Assembly (NCBI GenBank): GCA_036365515.1
Contig: CM070874.1
Location: forward strand, 171,729,797 to 171,793,796
Direction: 5' to 3'
Source of the DNA: Torymus aiolomorphi
Taxonomy: Eukaryota > Arthropoda > Insecta > Hymenoptera > Torymidae
DNA: 64,000 bases
Shown: piece by piece, positions 34,401 through 49,132 of the stretch
Numbering within the stretch: the stretch's first letter is position 1
How the letters are laid out: each line of letters starts with the position of its first letter
Notes under the pieces: generated by a model
Database searches by the model: none
What the model was told of the DNA's origin: nothing
Seen by the model: only the letters and a program-made list of their open reading frames with translations
Position numbers and translations under genes: made by a program

Positions 34401-37400
34401 TACCAATATTTTTTTCGGCCCGATCGGATATTATTAAGTCGATTAAAAAAAAAAAGAAAAATATGGAATAAGCGAAATAATTTTTTTTCTTCGCCGGTAT
34501 TGGATTTCGGACGGAAATAGGCCCATTTTCTGAAAAATCTCAAAATTTCCTATCTACCAACATTTTTTTCGGCTTGATCGGATTATTATTAAATCGATTT
34601 AAAAAATAAAGAAAAATATGGAAAAAACGGAAATAATTTTTTTTTACTCTGGGTTTGAATATCAGTCGGAAGTAGGCCCATTTTCTGAAAGGTCTTGAAA
34701 TTTCATATCTACCCATATTTCTTTTCCCGGATCGGATATTATTAAGTTGATTAAAAAATTAAAGAAAAATATGGAAAAATCGAAAATCATTTTTTTTTAC
34801 TGTGGTTTTGGATATCGGTGGAAATTGGGCCCATTTCGAGAAAGGTTTTGAAATTACCTCTCAATCCATGTTTTTGTCGGCCCAATCGGTTACTATTAAG
34901 CCGGATAAAAAAAAATAAAGAAAAATATGGAAAAATCAAAAATAATTTTTTTACTCTGGTTTACTCTGGGTTTGGATATCGGTCCGAAATAGGCCCATTT
35001 TCTGAAAGGTCTTGAAATTTTCTGTCTACTCATATTTTTTTCGGCCCGATCGGATATTATTAAGTCGATTAAAAAAATAAAGAAATATATTGAAAAATCG
35101 AAAATAATTTTTTTATACTGTGGGTTTTGATATAAGTCGAAAGTAGGCTCATTTTCTAAACGTCTTGAAATTTCCTATCTACTCATATTTTTTTCGGTCC
35201 GATCGGATATTATTAAGTGGATTAAAAAAATAAAGAAATATATGGAATAATCGAAAATAATTTTTTTTTACTGTGGGTTTGGATATCAGTCGGAAGTAGG
35301 CTCATTTTCTGAAACGTCTTGAAATTTCCTATCTACCCACATTTTGTATGGCCCGATCGGATATTATTAAGTCAGTTAAAAAAAATAAAGAAAAATATGG
35401 AATAATCGGAATAAATTTTATTCTTCCTCGGTTTTGGACATCAGTCGGAAATAGACCCATTTTCTGAAAGATCTCAAAATTTCCTATCTACCCATATTTT
35501 GTTCGGCCCGATCGGATATTATTAAGTGGATTAAAAGAAATAAAGAAAAATATGGAATAATCGAAATAATTTTTTTTCTTCGCCGGGTGGATGTTGGTCG
35601 GAAGTAGGTCCATTTTCTGAAAGGTTTTGAAATTTCCTATCTACCCATATTTTTCTGGCACGATCTGATATTATTAAGTCAAATAAAAGAAATAAAGAAT
35701 AATATGGAATAATCGTAATAAATTTTTTCTTCGCCGGTTTTGGATATCGGTCGGAATAGACCCATTTTCAGAAAGATCTCAAAATTTCCTATCTACCAAT
35801 ATTTTTTTCGGCCCGATCGGATATTATTAAGTCGATTAAAAAAAAAAAGAAAAATATGGAATAAGCGAAATAATTTTTTTTCTTCGCCGGTATTGGATTT
35901 CGGACGGAAATAGGCCCATTTTCTGAAAAATCTCAAAATTTCCTATCTACCAACATTTTTTTCGGCTTGATCGGATTATTATTAAATCGATTTAAAAAAT
36001 AAAGAAAAATATGGAAAAAACGGAAATAATTTTTTTTTACTCTGGGTTTGGATATCAGTCGGAAGTAGGCCCATTTTCTGAAAGGTCTTGAAATTTCATA
36101 TCTACCCATATTTCTTTTCCCGGATCGGATATTATTAAGTTGATTAAAAAATTAAAGAAAAATATGGAAAAATCGAAAATCATTTTTTTTTACTGTGGTT
36201 TTGGATATCGGTGGAAATTGGGCCCATTTCGAGAAAGGTTTTGAAATTACCTCTCAATCCATGTTTTTGTCGGCCCAATCGGTTACTATTAAGCCGGATA
36301 AAAAAAAATAAAGAAAAATATGGAAAAATCAAAAATAATTTTTTTACTCTGGTTTACTCTGGGTTTGGATATCGGTCCGAAATAGGCCCATTTTCTGAAA
36401 GGTCTTGAAATTTTCTGTCTACTCATATTTTTTTCGGCCCGATCGGATATTATTAAGTCGATTAAAAAAATAAAGAAATATATTGAAAAATCGAAAATAA
36501 TTTTTTTTATACTGTGGGTTTTGATATAAGTCGAAAGTAGGCTCATTTTCTGAAACGTCTTGAAATTTCCTATCTACCCACATTTTGTATGGCCCGATCG
36601 GATATTATTAAGTCAGTTAAAAAAAATAAAGAAAAATATGGAATAATCGGAATAAATTTTATTCTTCCTCGGTTTTGGACATCAGTCGGAAATAGACCCA
36701 TTTTCTGAAAGATCTCAAAATTTCCTATCTACCCATATTGTTCTCGGCCCGATCGCATATTATTAAGTCGAAAAAAAAAAATTAAGAAACATATGGAATA
36801 ATCGGAATAAATTTTATTCTTCCTCGGTTTTGGACATCAGTCGGAAATAGACCCATTTTCTGAAAGATCTCAAAATTTCCTATCTACCCATATTTTGTTC
36901 GGCCCGATCGGATATTATTAAGTGGATTAAAAGAAATAAAGAAAAATATGGAATAATCGAAATAATTTTTTTTCTTCGCCGGGTGGATGTTGGTCGGAAG
37001 TAGGTCCATTTTCTGAAAGGTTTTGAAATTTCCTATCTACCCATATTTTTTTCGGCCCGATCGGATATTATTAAGTGGATAAAAAAAATAAAGAAATATA
37101 TGGAAAAATCGAAAAAAATTATTTTTTTTACTGTGGGTTTGGATATTAGTCGGAAGTAGGCTCATTTTCTGAAACGTCTTGAAATTTCCTATCTACCCAA
37201 ATTTTTTATGGCCCGATCGGATATTATTAAGTGGATTAAAAGAAATAAAGAATAATATGGAATAATCGTAATCAATTTTTTCTTCGCCGGCTTTGGATAT
37301 CGGTCGGAAATAGACCCATTTTCAGAAAGATCTCAAAATTTCCTATCTACCAATATTTTTTTCGGCCCGATCGGATATTATTAAGTCGATTAAAAAAATA

Positions 37401-37860
37401 AAGAAAAATATGAAAAAATCGAAATAAATTTTATTCTCCGCCAGTTTTGGACATCAACCGGAAATCGACCCATTTTCTGAAAGATCTCAAAATTTCCTAT
37501 CTACCCATATTGTTCTCGGCCCGATCGCATATTATTAAGTCGAAAAAAGAAAATTAAGAAACATATGGAAAGATAGAAAATAATTTTTGTTTACTCTGGT
37601 TTTGGATATCGGTCGGAAGTAGGCCCATTTTCTGAAAGGTCTTGAAATTACCTATTTAACCCTATTTTTCTGGCACGGTCGGATATTATTAAGTCAGTTA
37701 ACAGAAATAAAGAATAATATGTAATAATCGTAATAAATTTTTTCTTCGCCGGTTTTCGATATCGGTCGGAAATAGACCCATTTTCTGAAAGATCTCAAAA
37801 TTTCCTATCTACCAATATTTTTTTCGGCCCGATCGGCTATCATTAAGTTAATTAAAAAAA
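28405..37860. repeat. ~154-bp tandem satellite array, main block
   Basis: About 61 head-to-tail monomers of 153-155 bp. Each monomer carries the blocks 'cggcccgatcggatattattaagtcgattaaaaaaataaagaaaaatatgg', 'ggatatcggtcggaa' and 'cccattttctgaaag'. Two subtypes alternate irregularly: one with 'gatctcaaaatttcc' and a preceding 'ccggttttgg', the other with 'gtcttgaaatttcc' and 'ctgggtttgg'. Large near-identical blocks recur: a 65-codon open stretch appears almost unchanged at 30033, 31888, 34818 and 36211. These spacings are ~1855, 2930 and 1393 bp, close to 12, 19 and 9 monomers. No gene is present. Confidence 0.95.
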
Positions 37861-39203
37861 ACGCTGCCAATTCATTGGCCCGTTGCTTGCTCAACTTAAT
37901 TTTGTGATTCCTTTAATTAATTTTTATTAACAAAATTTATAATTTTTACAACACATGATGCCATAATTATAATTAAATTTATTTTGAAGATTAAAAGGTA
38001 TTAATTTTCAAATTTATTCATTCTTTTACTTATTTATATCAACCGCCATGAATTTTCCAGCTTTAACATAATATATACATATATACATATATAACATCAC
38101 TAGTATTCTCGAAGCGCGCGGTGAGCGCCGTGATTTTATCGAAACTACACCACTTTTGTTTTTGTGACCTAGCAACCCGTTACACCCACCAACCGAACCA
38201 CTAATAAATTGATATCATAACTAATCCATCATTTTTGAAGATAGGAGATAGGATTAAGGAGAGTTATAAGCTTTTTTGAAAAAATACGTTTTTGTTTTTA
38301 TTCATAACAAAAGAACTGTGATAGCTAGACATAAATTTTTTTTTCCAAATATAGATATTCTAATTCTCTTTCAATGCTAGCCATCCGATCCAGATACAAA
38401 AAACCGTTCTCGAGAAATTACGATTTGAAAAAAAGGTTAAAAAAAACTTGAACCTGAATTTCTGAAATTTCTAGACAATCATTTTGCCCAAAGAACTCGA
38501 CCGAGCTCTATACAAAGGCTACCTCTACAAGGAATTTTAAAGCGATTAAGTCAATTTTACTTCCGTAATTGTTGGACATAGAAAAATCGTGTTTTTCATT
38601 TTTCAATTTTTTTCTCAAAAACTAACCAAAAGAATGGATTCAAATTTTTAGAGCTCATAGCTATTTATATTCTGCATTATTGTGATTTTTCTCAATAAAT
38701 TTTCCGTTTACTTTCGGACTTATAAACTTTAAAAAAAAAAAACACGTTTTTGTCAATAACACGAGAACCGGGACAGCAAGAGAAATTTTTTTTTTTGAAA
38801 TTATAGGTTCTTTTACGCTGTTTCGAATGCTACCCATTAGATTTAAATATCTCGATTCTATCATTGAAAAAAGCCAAAAACAATTTTGAGAAAATCGCAA
38901 ATTCGAAATAAAACAAAAACGAATCGGCCCAATCAAAAAACGGATTTTTGACCCGCCATCACACAAAAAAAAACAAAAAGAATGAGACCTGTCCGGTTAA
39001 AATCGATCGACTAGAAGCTGAGATCCAGGGGTATACGCACACACACACACACACAAACACAAACACACACACACACACACATCCATACAGACATTTTTCA
39101 AAAATCATGGACTTTGGTTCCTAATACCTCGAATATCAATTATAACATGTTTTTACAACGACTCAAGAAATTACTATCACAAAGCTTCCTCTAGGAGGAA
39201 GCA
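37861..39203 (+). mobile_element. Hairpin-ended element copy B (complete)
   Basis: The satellite is interrupted within one monomer: ...attaaaaaaa before, taaagaaaaatat after, which rejoin in register with no target duplication. The 5' end is ACGCTGCCAATTCATTGGC (hairpin) and the 3' end is the hairpin GCTTCCTCTAGGAGGAAGC plus AA. The interior is AT-rich, with repeated motifs like 'gtttttgt..ataacaaaagaac.gtgatagctag' and an AC run at 39036-39079. There is no coding capacity. Ends and insertion style resemble Helitron/Helentron-type elements, but the canonical TC...CTRR ends are lacking. Confidence 0.78.
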
Positions 39204-42110
39204 ATAAAGAAAAATATCGAAACATCGAAAATAATTTTTTTTTTTACTCTGGGTTTGGATATTAGTCCGAAGTAGAACCATTTTTTGAAAGATCGTGAAA
39301 TTTCATATCTACCCATATTTTTTTGGCCGGATTGGATATTATTAAGTTGACTAAAAAAAATAAAGATAAATATAGAATAATCGAAATAAATTTTATTCAT
39401 CGCCGGTTTTGGACATCGGTCGGAAATATGCCCATTTTCTGAAAGATCTCAAAATTTTCTATCTACCCATATTTTTTATGGCCCGATCGAATAGTATTAA
39501 GTCGATTAAAAAAATAAAGAATAATATGGAATAATGGAAATAAATTTTTTTCTTCCGCGGTTTTGGATATCGGTCGGGAATAGACCCATTTTCTGAAAGA
39601 TCTCAAAATTTCCTATCTACCCATATTTTGTTCGGCCCGATCGGATATTATTAAGTGGATTAAAAAAATAAAGAAAAATATGGAAAAATCTAAAATAATT
39701 TTTGTTTACTCTGGGTTTGGATATCGGTCGGAGGTAGGCCCATTTTCTGAAAGGACTTGAAGTTACCTATCTACCCATATTTTTCTGGCACCTTCGGATA
39801 TTATTAAGTCAGTTAAAAAAAATAAAGAATAATATGGAATAATGGAAATAAATTTTTTTCTTCCGCGGTTTTGGATATCGGTCGGGAATAGATCCATTTT
39901 CTCAAAGATCTCAAAATTTCCTATCCACCCATATTTTTTTCGGCCCGATCTGATATTATTAAGTGGATTAAGAAAATGAAGAAAAATATGGAAAGATAGA
40001 AAATAATTTTTGTTTACTCTGGGTTTGGATATCGGTCGGAAGTAGGCCCATTTTCTGAAATGTCTTGAAATTACCTATCTAACCATATTTTTCTGGCACG
40101 ATCGAATATTATTAAGTCAGTTAAAAGAAATAAAGAATAATATGGAATAATCATAATAAATTTTTTCATCGCCGGCTTTGGATATCGGTCGGAAATAGAC
40201 CCATTTTGTGAAAGATATCAAAATATCCTATCTACCCATATTTTGTTCGGCCCGATCGGATATTATTAAGTGGATTAAAAAAATAAAGAAAAATATGGAA
40301 AAATCGAAAATAATTTTTGTTTACTCTGGGTTTGGATATCGGTCGGAGGTCGGCCCATTTTCTGAAAGGTCTTGAAGTTACCTATCCACCCATATTTTTC
40401 TGGCACGTTCGGATATTATTAAGTCAGTTAAAAAAAATAAAGAAAAATATGGAATAATCGGAATAAATTTTATTCTTCCTCGGTTTTGGACATCAGTCGG
40501 AAATAGACCCATTTTCTGAAAGATCTCAAAATTTCCTATCTACCCATATTTTGTTCGGCCCGATCGGATATTATTAAGTGGATTAAAAAAATAAAGAAAA
40601 ATATGGAAAAATCTAAAATAATTTTTGTTTACTCTGGGTTTGGATATCGGTCGGAGGTAGGCCCATTTTCTGAAAGGACTTGAAGTTACCTATCTACCCA
40701 TATTTTTCTGGCACCTTCGAATATTATGAAGTCAGTTAAAAAAAATAAAGAAAAATATGGAATAATCGAAATAAATTTTATTCGTCCTCGGTTTTGGACA
40801 TCCGTCGGAAATAGACCTTTTTTCCGAAAGATCTCCAAATTTCCTATCTACCCATATTTTGTTCGGCCCGATCGGATATTATTAAGTGGATTAAAAAAAT
40901 AAAGAAATATATGAAAAAATCGAAATATTTTTTTTTTACTTTGGATATTGATCGGAAGTAGCCCCATTTTCTGAAAGGTCTTAAAATTTCCTATCTTCCC
41001 ATATTTTTTTGGCATGATGGGATATTATTAAGTCAGTTAAAAAAAATAAAGAAAAATATGGAATAATCGAAATAAATTTTATTCTTTCTCGGTTTTGGAC
41101 ATCCGTCGGAAATAGGCCCATTTTCTGAAAGATCTCAAAATTTCCTATATACCCATATTTTGTTCGGCCCGATCGGATATTATTAAGTGGATTAAAATAA
41201 TAAAGAAAAATATGGAAAAATCGAAAATAATTTTTGTTTACTCTGGGTTTGGATATTGGTCGGAGGTCGGCCCATTTTCTGAAAGGTCTTGAAGTTACCT
41301 ATCTACCCATATTTTTCTGGCACGTTCGGATATTATTAAGTCAGTTAAAAAAAATAAAGAAAAATATGGAATAATCGAAATAAATTTTTTCTTTGCCTGT
41401 TTATGATATCGGTCGGAAATGATCCCATTTTTTGAAAGATCTCGAAATTTCCTGTTTACCCATATTTTTTTCGGCCCGATTTTTTTACTCTGGATATTGG
41501 TCGGAAGTAGCCCCATTTTCTGAAAGGTCTTGAAATTTCCTATCTACCCATATTTTTTTGATATGATGGGATATTATTAAGTCGATTAAAAAAATATAAA
41601 GAAAAATACGGAATAATCGAAAATAATTTTTTTTATTCTGGGGGTTTTGGATATCGGTCGGAAGTAGGTCCATTTTCTGAAAGGTCTTGAAATTTCCTAT
41701 CTACCCATATTTTTCTGGCCCGCTCGTATATTATTAAGTCAGAAAAAAAAAATTAAAAATAATATGGAATAATCGAAATAAATTTTTTTCTTCGCCAGTT
41801 TTTTATATCGGTCGGCAATAGGCCTATTTTCCGAACAATCTCGAAATATGCTGTCTATCCATATTTTTTTCGGCCCGATCGGATATTATTAAGTCGATTA
41901 AAAAAATAAAGAAACATATGGAAAAATCGAAAATAATTTTTTTTATTCTGGGGGGTTTGGATATCGGTCGGAAGTAGGTCCATTTTCTGAAAGGTCTTGA
42001 AATTTCCTATCTACCCATATTTTTGTGGGTCCAATCGGATATTTTTAAGTCGGTTAAAAAAAATAAAGAAAAATATGGAATAATCGAAAATATTTTTTTC
42101 ATCGCTTATA
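39204..42110. repeat. ~154-bp satellite array, second block
   Basis: About 19 further monomers of the same satellite, continuing the interrupted monomer. Divergence between monomers is higher near the right end, where the array fades out at about 42110. Confidence 0.93.
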
Positions 42111-42176
42111 CAGAAATTGTAGTTTTTACATCTTAGAGCTACCACTACAAAATTAAAGAAAAAAAAACCGCGCTTG

Positions 42177-42310
42177 AGTTAGAGGATATTTGAAACCTTC
42201 GCCGAATTATATGGTTTTTGAAGCCACTCTACGAGTTGATGGATTTTCGAAGTTTTCGCTGAGTTGGCGGGGGTTTGAAGCAAACGCCGTGTAACAGGTT
42301 TTTGAAGAAA
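42177..42310. repeat. Decayed ~28-bp minisatellite
   Basis: Between the satellite and the first LINE four units of 27-29 bp each end in a form of GG(T/A/G)TTT(T/C)GAAG, for example 'ccttcgccgaattatatggtttttgaag'. The rest of 42111-42472 is AT-rich, without recognised features. Confidence 0.6.
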
Positions 42311-42472
42311 ATGTCGAAGATATTTCGTGGAAATGCAATTAATTTATAAATTCAATAAATAGCGTGTGATAATACGTTAAACTTTTTGATTTGCAATTTA
42401 ATAATTACTACTATTTTAAATATAATTTTCTTGATTATTTTGAGTAATTGTATTTATGGAAAATCAGATATT

Positions 42473-44010
42473 TATTTATTTATTAGACGGGCTAAAACTC
42501 TTTGCACAAAAGATATAAGATAAATACAGGTGGTTGGATTACAAACTTGCTTATCATAAAGTAATAAATATATAATATTTTAATATTTAATAGAGAGAGA
42601 TTGGACGGCACTCTGAAAGAGCGAAATATTAAGTATTACTGTAATATGAGAAGGAAGGGTCTTCCATGAGCGTTTTAAACGATTAATAGTCCCTTCTTAA
42701 AAAAGTTATGTGCGGCCATATTGAAGCATCTAAAGACTTGATTCTGATTGGTCGATAATAAGAAGGCGCGAGAAGTTTAGTGTTTTGAATTTAATGCTTG
42801 AATTTTTTAATTGAATTTTTACATTTAGAGTAGTATACAAATGATTAAGTTCTGACTTTGAAAAAATACTTAAATAAGTTAAAAGTAAAACGTAATGAAG
42901 ATAGCATACATAACCTCAAAAACAGAAAAGTACGTGCGAAGCGCGTTTGAATATCGCTTGTAGAGTAAAAACCGGTATTCAAGCTACAGGTTTGTTCACA
43001 TAATGGTCTGAAATGACGTAAGTTTTACGCGAGTTCACGTTCGGTAAACAAATCACTAATTGAAACACAATTATTAAGTCATTTAAAACTTTAAATGTAA
43101 AAACACAATCATGTTAATAATGCTATGAACTGATAGTTTGAATGTTGACCGATAAGGCTATTTCAGTGTAACTATGATTGAATCTATTCATAGGCTTATT
43201 AATTTTGTAAGTGATGTAACGGAGAAATTTATGCTGAATTGATTCTAATTTATCTGCTAAAACTGAAACATATAGTGACCAGATGGGTGAACAGTATATT
43301 AAGTTAGGTAAAACTAACATTTTGTAAATATGAATAATCGCTTGTATATCTTTAAAATTAAATGTTGTACGCTTAATAAAACCAACGAGGCTTAGCTTCT
43401 TCGAGGCAATCGTATCGATATGGTAAGAGAACGACAATGTCGTATCTAAATAAACTCCAAGATCCTTAATAACATTCACTCTATCCAGTTTTACATTATT
43501 TATGAAATAATCAGGTAGTAATAAGTTTTGACATTTGTAAAAAGAGATAGTGTCACATTTTTTTATATTAATGTTAAGCTCGTTTTCGATACACCAGACA
43601 TACAGCACGTCAATGTCGCATTGGAGATTTATAATATCATTTGGTGAATTAATCGTACAAAAAAGTTTGGCATCTTCAGCATACAACAAAATATTAACAT
43701 TCTTAATTCTATTGACTAAATCATTTATAAATACAAAACAATAAAGGACCTAAGTTCTGCGGGATTCCAGATGTAATAGGAATGGAACTCGATACACTAT
43801 TTCCAATTTTTACAGCTTTTGACCTACCCGTTAAATATGACACAATAACATTAAAAATATTTCCTCGCACACGAACATTCCAAAGTTTGGATAACAGATG
43901 ATAATAACTCACCTTATCAAAATCCTTTGAGAAATCTGTATAAATTGTGTCAACGTGGGATGAGTTACATAAAGCTTCAGATACAAAATCATTAAAAATC
44001 ACAAAGTTAA
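42473..44010 (-). pseudogene. LINE-1 fragment: RT of a Jockey/CR1-like non-LTR element
   Basis: On the minus strand the 3' end is a short (TAAA)n-type tail (ttta repeats at 42473-42485). Coding is in two frames with a shift near 43705. The first (43721-44002) has DTIYTDFSKDFDKV and ITSGIPQNLGPLLF (PQG changed to PQN). The second (43123-43689) has LLYAEDAKLF (YADD changed to YAED) and the thumb segment YKMLVLPNLIYCSPIWSLYV, typical of Jockey/CR1-clade elements. Endonuclease and ORF1 are missing, so it is 5'-truncated. The catalytic box and PQG changes indicate an inactive copy. 44011-44186 has no recognised feature. Confidence 0.82.
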
Positions 44011-44186
44011 TTATATGCAGAAGAATGAAATTTTATATTAAAATATACATTGAAAAAATTTATTTGATGTAATTCATCAATTCCCTTTGAGAAAGCATTC
44101 TGCTAAAGCAGTTAGCAGCGGTTTCTTCAATACGTAGAGGACACAATAATTCTGAACACATTCAACAACTACAATGAACATCTAAA

Positions 44187-46217
44187 ATTTATTTATTTAT
44201 TTATTTACCAGCATAAAACAGAGCAAAATTACATATCTAGATATATCTAAGGTGTAACTGACGAATTAGCACCCTAAAATAGGTAATAAAAATTACCTGT
44301 GCTTAGGTCTGGTTAGCACTTACAAGTAACTGAAACCTACGTAACTGCAGACTTAACACTACTTCGATTTTTGGTTACATTAGAATTTTTATATAAATAT
44401 TAATGACAAATATAACAAAATCGTAAAGAATAGAAAATAAAGCTGTAACCATTTTTACTATTAACATTTCCTTTTTCTAACTAATTAAAAATTTTATTTT
44501 TTAAGCTCTTTTTGCTACAATTGAGTACTTTTAAGTTGTTTGACAGCTTGTTAAATATTTTCAGCGATACTATCTCCTTATTCTTAAAGTTTACTGAATT
44601 TTTCATTTTTGGAATAGAAACTTACTTTTTAATTCACTATAATTATGTAGTAAAGATTCAACTACAAATACTTCTTTGACCCTTAGATAAAAATCACAAC
44701 TTTTTTATTCATAATTATTTTCAGTATTCTATTTTGTAACGATTCAAGTTCTTTTAGGACATTGGGATATACGCCTCCTTAACCAATAATTCCATAATTC
44801 GCAATACTGCTAAAGAATGGATAATAGAATTTTATTAAATGATTAGTTTCTAATTTAGTTCGAAGCTGGCTAAAGACAAACAAAAGATATCTTGTTTTAT
44901 CAACAAGAAATGAAATGAGCTCGTCCCATTTCATGTGGCTGTCAATAATAATTCATAAGTAATTGGTATAATTATTTCTAACAATTTCCATGTCATCTAT
45001 ACAAATTTCCAAGTTATTTGGTACACTATTACTGTAGATTCCAAACGCAATATAAACCGTTTTTCCACATTTAATGATAATTCACTTGTTGCAATCCATG
45101 CATTGACATCTTTTAGATATATATTCATTCTTTCTTGAGCTTCATCCCATGTCTTCCCGCTAGTCAGAAGTACTGTATCGGCTGCATATGATATCATATT
45201 TCCTTTTGGCACAATAGCTAATAAGTTATTGATGTAGATTAAGAACAACAAAGGTCCTAATATTATCCCATCAGGTACCCCTGTCAATAATGGAGCAGAA
45301 TTGATATTTGAGTTTTATCATTGAGATAATCTTTCAGTAATGCTAGTGCTATTTCTCTTATTCCATATCTATTCAGTTTTGATAACAAAATATGATGATT
45401 CACAGTATCAAAAGCTTTAGCGAAATCCAGATAAGTTGCAATAATAGGTTTATTTTCATTCAGATTGTTGTATATAACTTTCGTAATATAGGCTAAAGCA
45501 TCTTTGGTCCCCTTATTTTTCAGAAAAATAAATTGGCTTTCTTGCAACAAGTCCTTCTTATTGAAAAATTTTAAGAGTCTACCATGGATTAGCTTTTCGA
45601 ATAACTTAGAGATATTGGATATCAGAGATATTGGCCTGTAGTTAGTTGAGAAATTTTTATCCCCCGATTTGAATATTGGTACTACATCAGAAGTTTTTAG
45701 GGACTTTGACTATACATCTTTTTCAATACATAAATTAAAAATATGTTCCAGCGGTAACACTATATAATCCTTTATCTTTTTTAGTACTAGCATGTTAATA
45801 CCATCGATTTCTCCAGCTTTATCTTTCATTTCACAAATAATATTTTTAAAGAATAGATGATGTGCTTGCTTTAGGTAAATTTAGTTTTGTATTTCATTTT
45901 TTTATCATTTTGGCTAGGTTTATACCTATACTGCTGAAGAACTGGTTAAAAATATCAGCTATAGATTCTGGCTTATAAATCTTGCGATTTTTTTCAAATA
46001 AATATTCAATGTTGTTATCATTGTTGTTTTTAGATTTGTTAAGTTTCTTTTTCACGAAAGCCCAAATAATTTTATTATGATTACTAATTTTATCGAATTT
46101 CTTTTTCTCATGGCTACTTTTGGCTAATGATATGACTTTATTCAGAAACTTAAAATAGGTTTTACATTGTTGTTCAAATAGAGTATTCATTGGATTCTGC
46201 TCCCACTTGAGGTATAA
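44187..46217 (-). pseudogene. LINE-2 fragment: RT, Jockey/CR1-like, 3' part
   Basis: The 3' tail is (TTTA)4 on the plus strand at 44187-44204. Going 5'-ward on the minus strand, 44997-45287 has GVPDGIILGPLLFLIYINNL and YAADTVLL (first catalytic D lost). 45284-45550 has ATYLDFAKAFDTVNHHILLS in another frame. 45551-45840 has VVPIFKSGD and NYRPISLISNISKLFEKLI with a stop. 45894-46190 is the linker preceding the RT. Hairpin-ended copy C interrupts it at 46217/47108. It differs clearly from LINE-1. Confidence 0.82.
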
Positions 46218-47107
<890 letters not shown>

Positions 47108-47330
47108 TTTTTCTTTAGTTGAGCATGATTTCATTATTCCTTTTGTTACCCAATTGCTTCGTGTTATATTCTTTTTAAGTGTTTTAGATTCACAAGGGGA
47201 GGCCGGAGTTTTCGGGTCATGGATTTGGCTCAGACTGGGACAAACCAACTTCTTTTGTCACAAAATGAAAGAAAATCATGAACATTTTGTCAAATGGGCC
47301 TTAGATGTTGTCTCATTTATTTAAGAAACC
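47108..47330 (-). pseudogene. LINE-2, 5' part of the linker region
   Basis: On the minus strand KTLKKNITRSNWVTKGIMKS followed by CSTKEK has the 'W-T-K-G-I-x-x-S' block that follows the endonuclease in Jockey/CR1 LINEs. It ends exactly where copy C inserted and continues at 46217. The endonuclease itself is not recognisable, so this is close to the truncated 5' end. Confidence 0.65.
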
Positions 47331-48185
47331 CTGGTAGAAAATTGGCCATCAGAGACGAAATTCACACATTATTAAAAGACCATTTAATACAAAAAAGCCA
47401 GTACGAATGTGGAGGTGATACGTAAAGAGGAACATATATGAGCGCATCCACCGAATTTTCAATTTTGGGCATGAAAAAAAAGTTTCTAAATTTTTTTAAG
47501 GCACACCTTCTGAAGCACTTTTCTTCATTCTATATAGGTCAAAAGAACATGAAAATAAAAGAGTTACTCATTTTTTATAATAGCTATTTTTTATAATAGG
47601 TTTTACGCGCTTTTTGTTTACGTACGATTTTCTATATGTTCGTAAAATTCAGAGAAATGTTCTCGCGTGACCTTATAATTTCGGCACTGTAAAGTTGAAT
47701 GACATTTTAACATATAGATAATATCTTTATAAATGATCAAATCTATAGTTCACATCTATGCTAAGGATGATATTATGCTTTCTGTAGATGTGCCACCCAA
47801 TAATACACTTTTTTTAAACAAATTACGCTTCGATGTAGTCTTCTTTCAAATGCTGTAGATTATTTTAGAAATAAGGCACATATATTTGCAAGGCGTCATT
47901 TTTTTCGTTAGTCCAAGAAGAATATTTTACGCTTTCTATATTTACAAAAAAAAAATTGCTATTTTTTTAAACGGTACAAATAAAAATTATTTTTGAAATT
48001 TATAAATTGTAGTACGATGTTTCAATTATTTTTATTTCAGTTTTGAAAACAGATACACCTTTGGGGGTTGATTTTTCTGAAAAAATATAATGTCAGGATG
48101 GTCTAAAAAAATTTTGGTACTGTTTGGAGCCTGGATTTTTGGTACTGTTTGGAGCCTGGAAAAAAAATTTTGGTACTGTTTGGAG
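47331..48185. other. Unassigned AT-rich DNA with three terminal-like 30-bp units
   Basis: No coding region is recognised. At 48108-48190 a unit 'ttttggtactgtttggagcctgga' occurs three times, the last copy running into the left TIR of the DNA transposon. The rest shows nothing specific. Confidence 0.6.
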
Positions 48186-48896
48186 CCTGGATTTTTTTTG
48201 GGATTGACCATTCGAAAGTACATTATTGAAAACCTCTTTAGCCAAATTTTCAGCTTCCTAGGTGATGATTTGAGTCTTCTAACCTAAAAAACATATTTTT
48301 TCGAAAAAATTTTTTCCGCTCTACCCTTTCTTTAAAAAAATCTGAAAAAATTCACGGACGTGTGTTTTTGAGCAAGAAAACAGCCTGATTTTTTTCAGTT
48401 TTTTTTTTTTTAAAATTGAGCTCAGGAAAAATTTTTTAACTTTTCAATGATTTTTTAGGTTATGTAGGTAATTTTTGGCTAACTTGTAAATAATGATTTT
48501 TGGTGTATTTTTTCCCGTTCTTTCAAATGGCGGTGTCCGAATTTGCGTTTTCGAGCTGGAAAATACTCAAAATTCGAAAAAACCGATTTTTTAAGCATTT
48601 TTCCCATGTTTTTGGCACATAACCTCAAAATCAATAGCTAAATAAGTGTTTATGAACAATTTTTTTTCAATTTCTTTCTATATCTTCGAATTCCACTGTC
48701 AGAACTACGATTTTTGCATCAAATAATGCTATAAAATCAAATTATAAACATTTTTTTCGTGTTTTTACCATGTTTTTGGAATATAACCTCAAAGAAGATC
48801 GTTCAGTACGTGTTAGTGCATACAAAAATATTCTAAAAATTTTTAGAATCGAGTATTACTTCGTCGGTAGCTACAAAGGGCCTGATATAGCCTTTT
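48186..48896 (+). repeat. Left terminal inverted repeat of the DDE/SWIM transposon
   Basis: Reverse complement of 53979-54709 (for example 'cattcgaaagtacattattgaaaacctctttagccaaattttcagctt'). About 711 bp with scattered substitutions and indels against the right copy. Confidence 0.92.
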
Positions 48897-49132
48897 AATG
48901 AATTTTTTTTTATTCAAATTCATTTGTAGATAAATAAAAATGAGTAAATATTTCTAATAGAAATTAATTATTATAAATATGTTATGAATATTTTTGTGCT
49001 TTTATTAAAACAATAAAATAAGTATGTACCATTTCATATTTGACCTTTATTCTTGCGAGAATTGTTTTTAGAAGTTCTATTTGACAAAATTATATGAGTA
49101 ATAATTTTTAATATTGAATTATAATAATATTT

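Noticed and set aside
28735..41673. Many 60-116 codon frames, some repeated, such as the 65-codon frame at 30033
   Set aside because: They recur with the satellite period and follow its monomers. No coding signature was seen.
28405..42110. CRISPR-like array
   Set aside because: Repeats are ~154 bp, contiguous and without spacers; this is a eukaryotic satellite.
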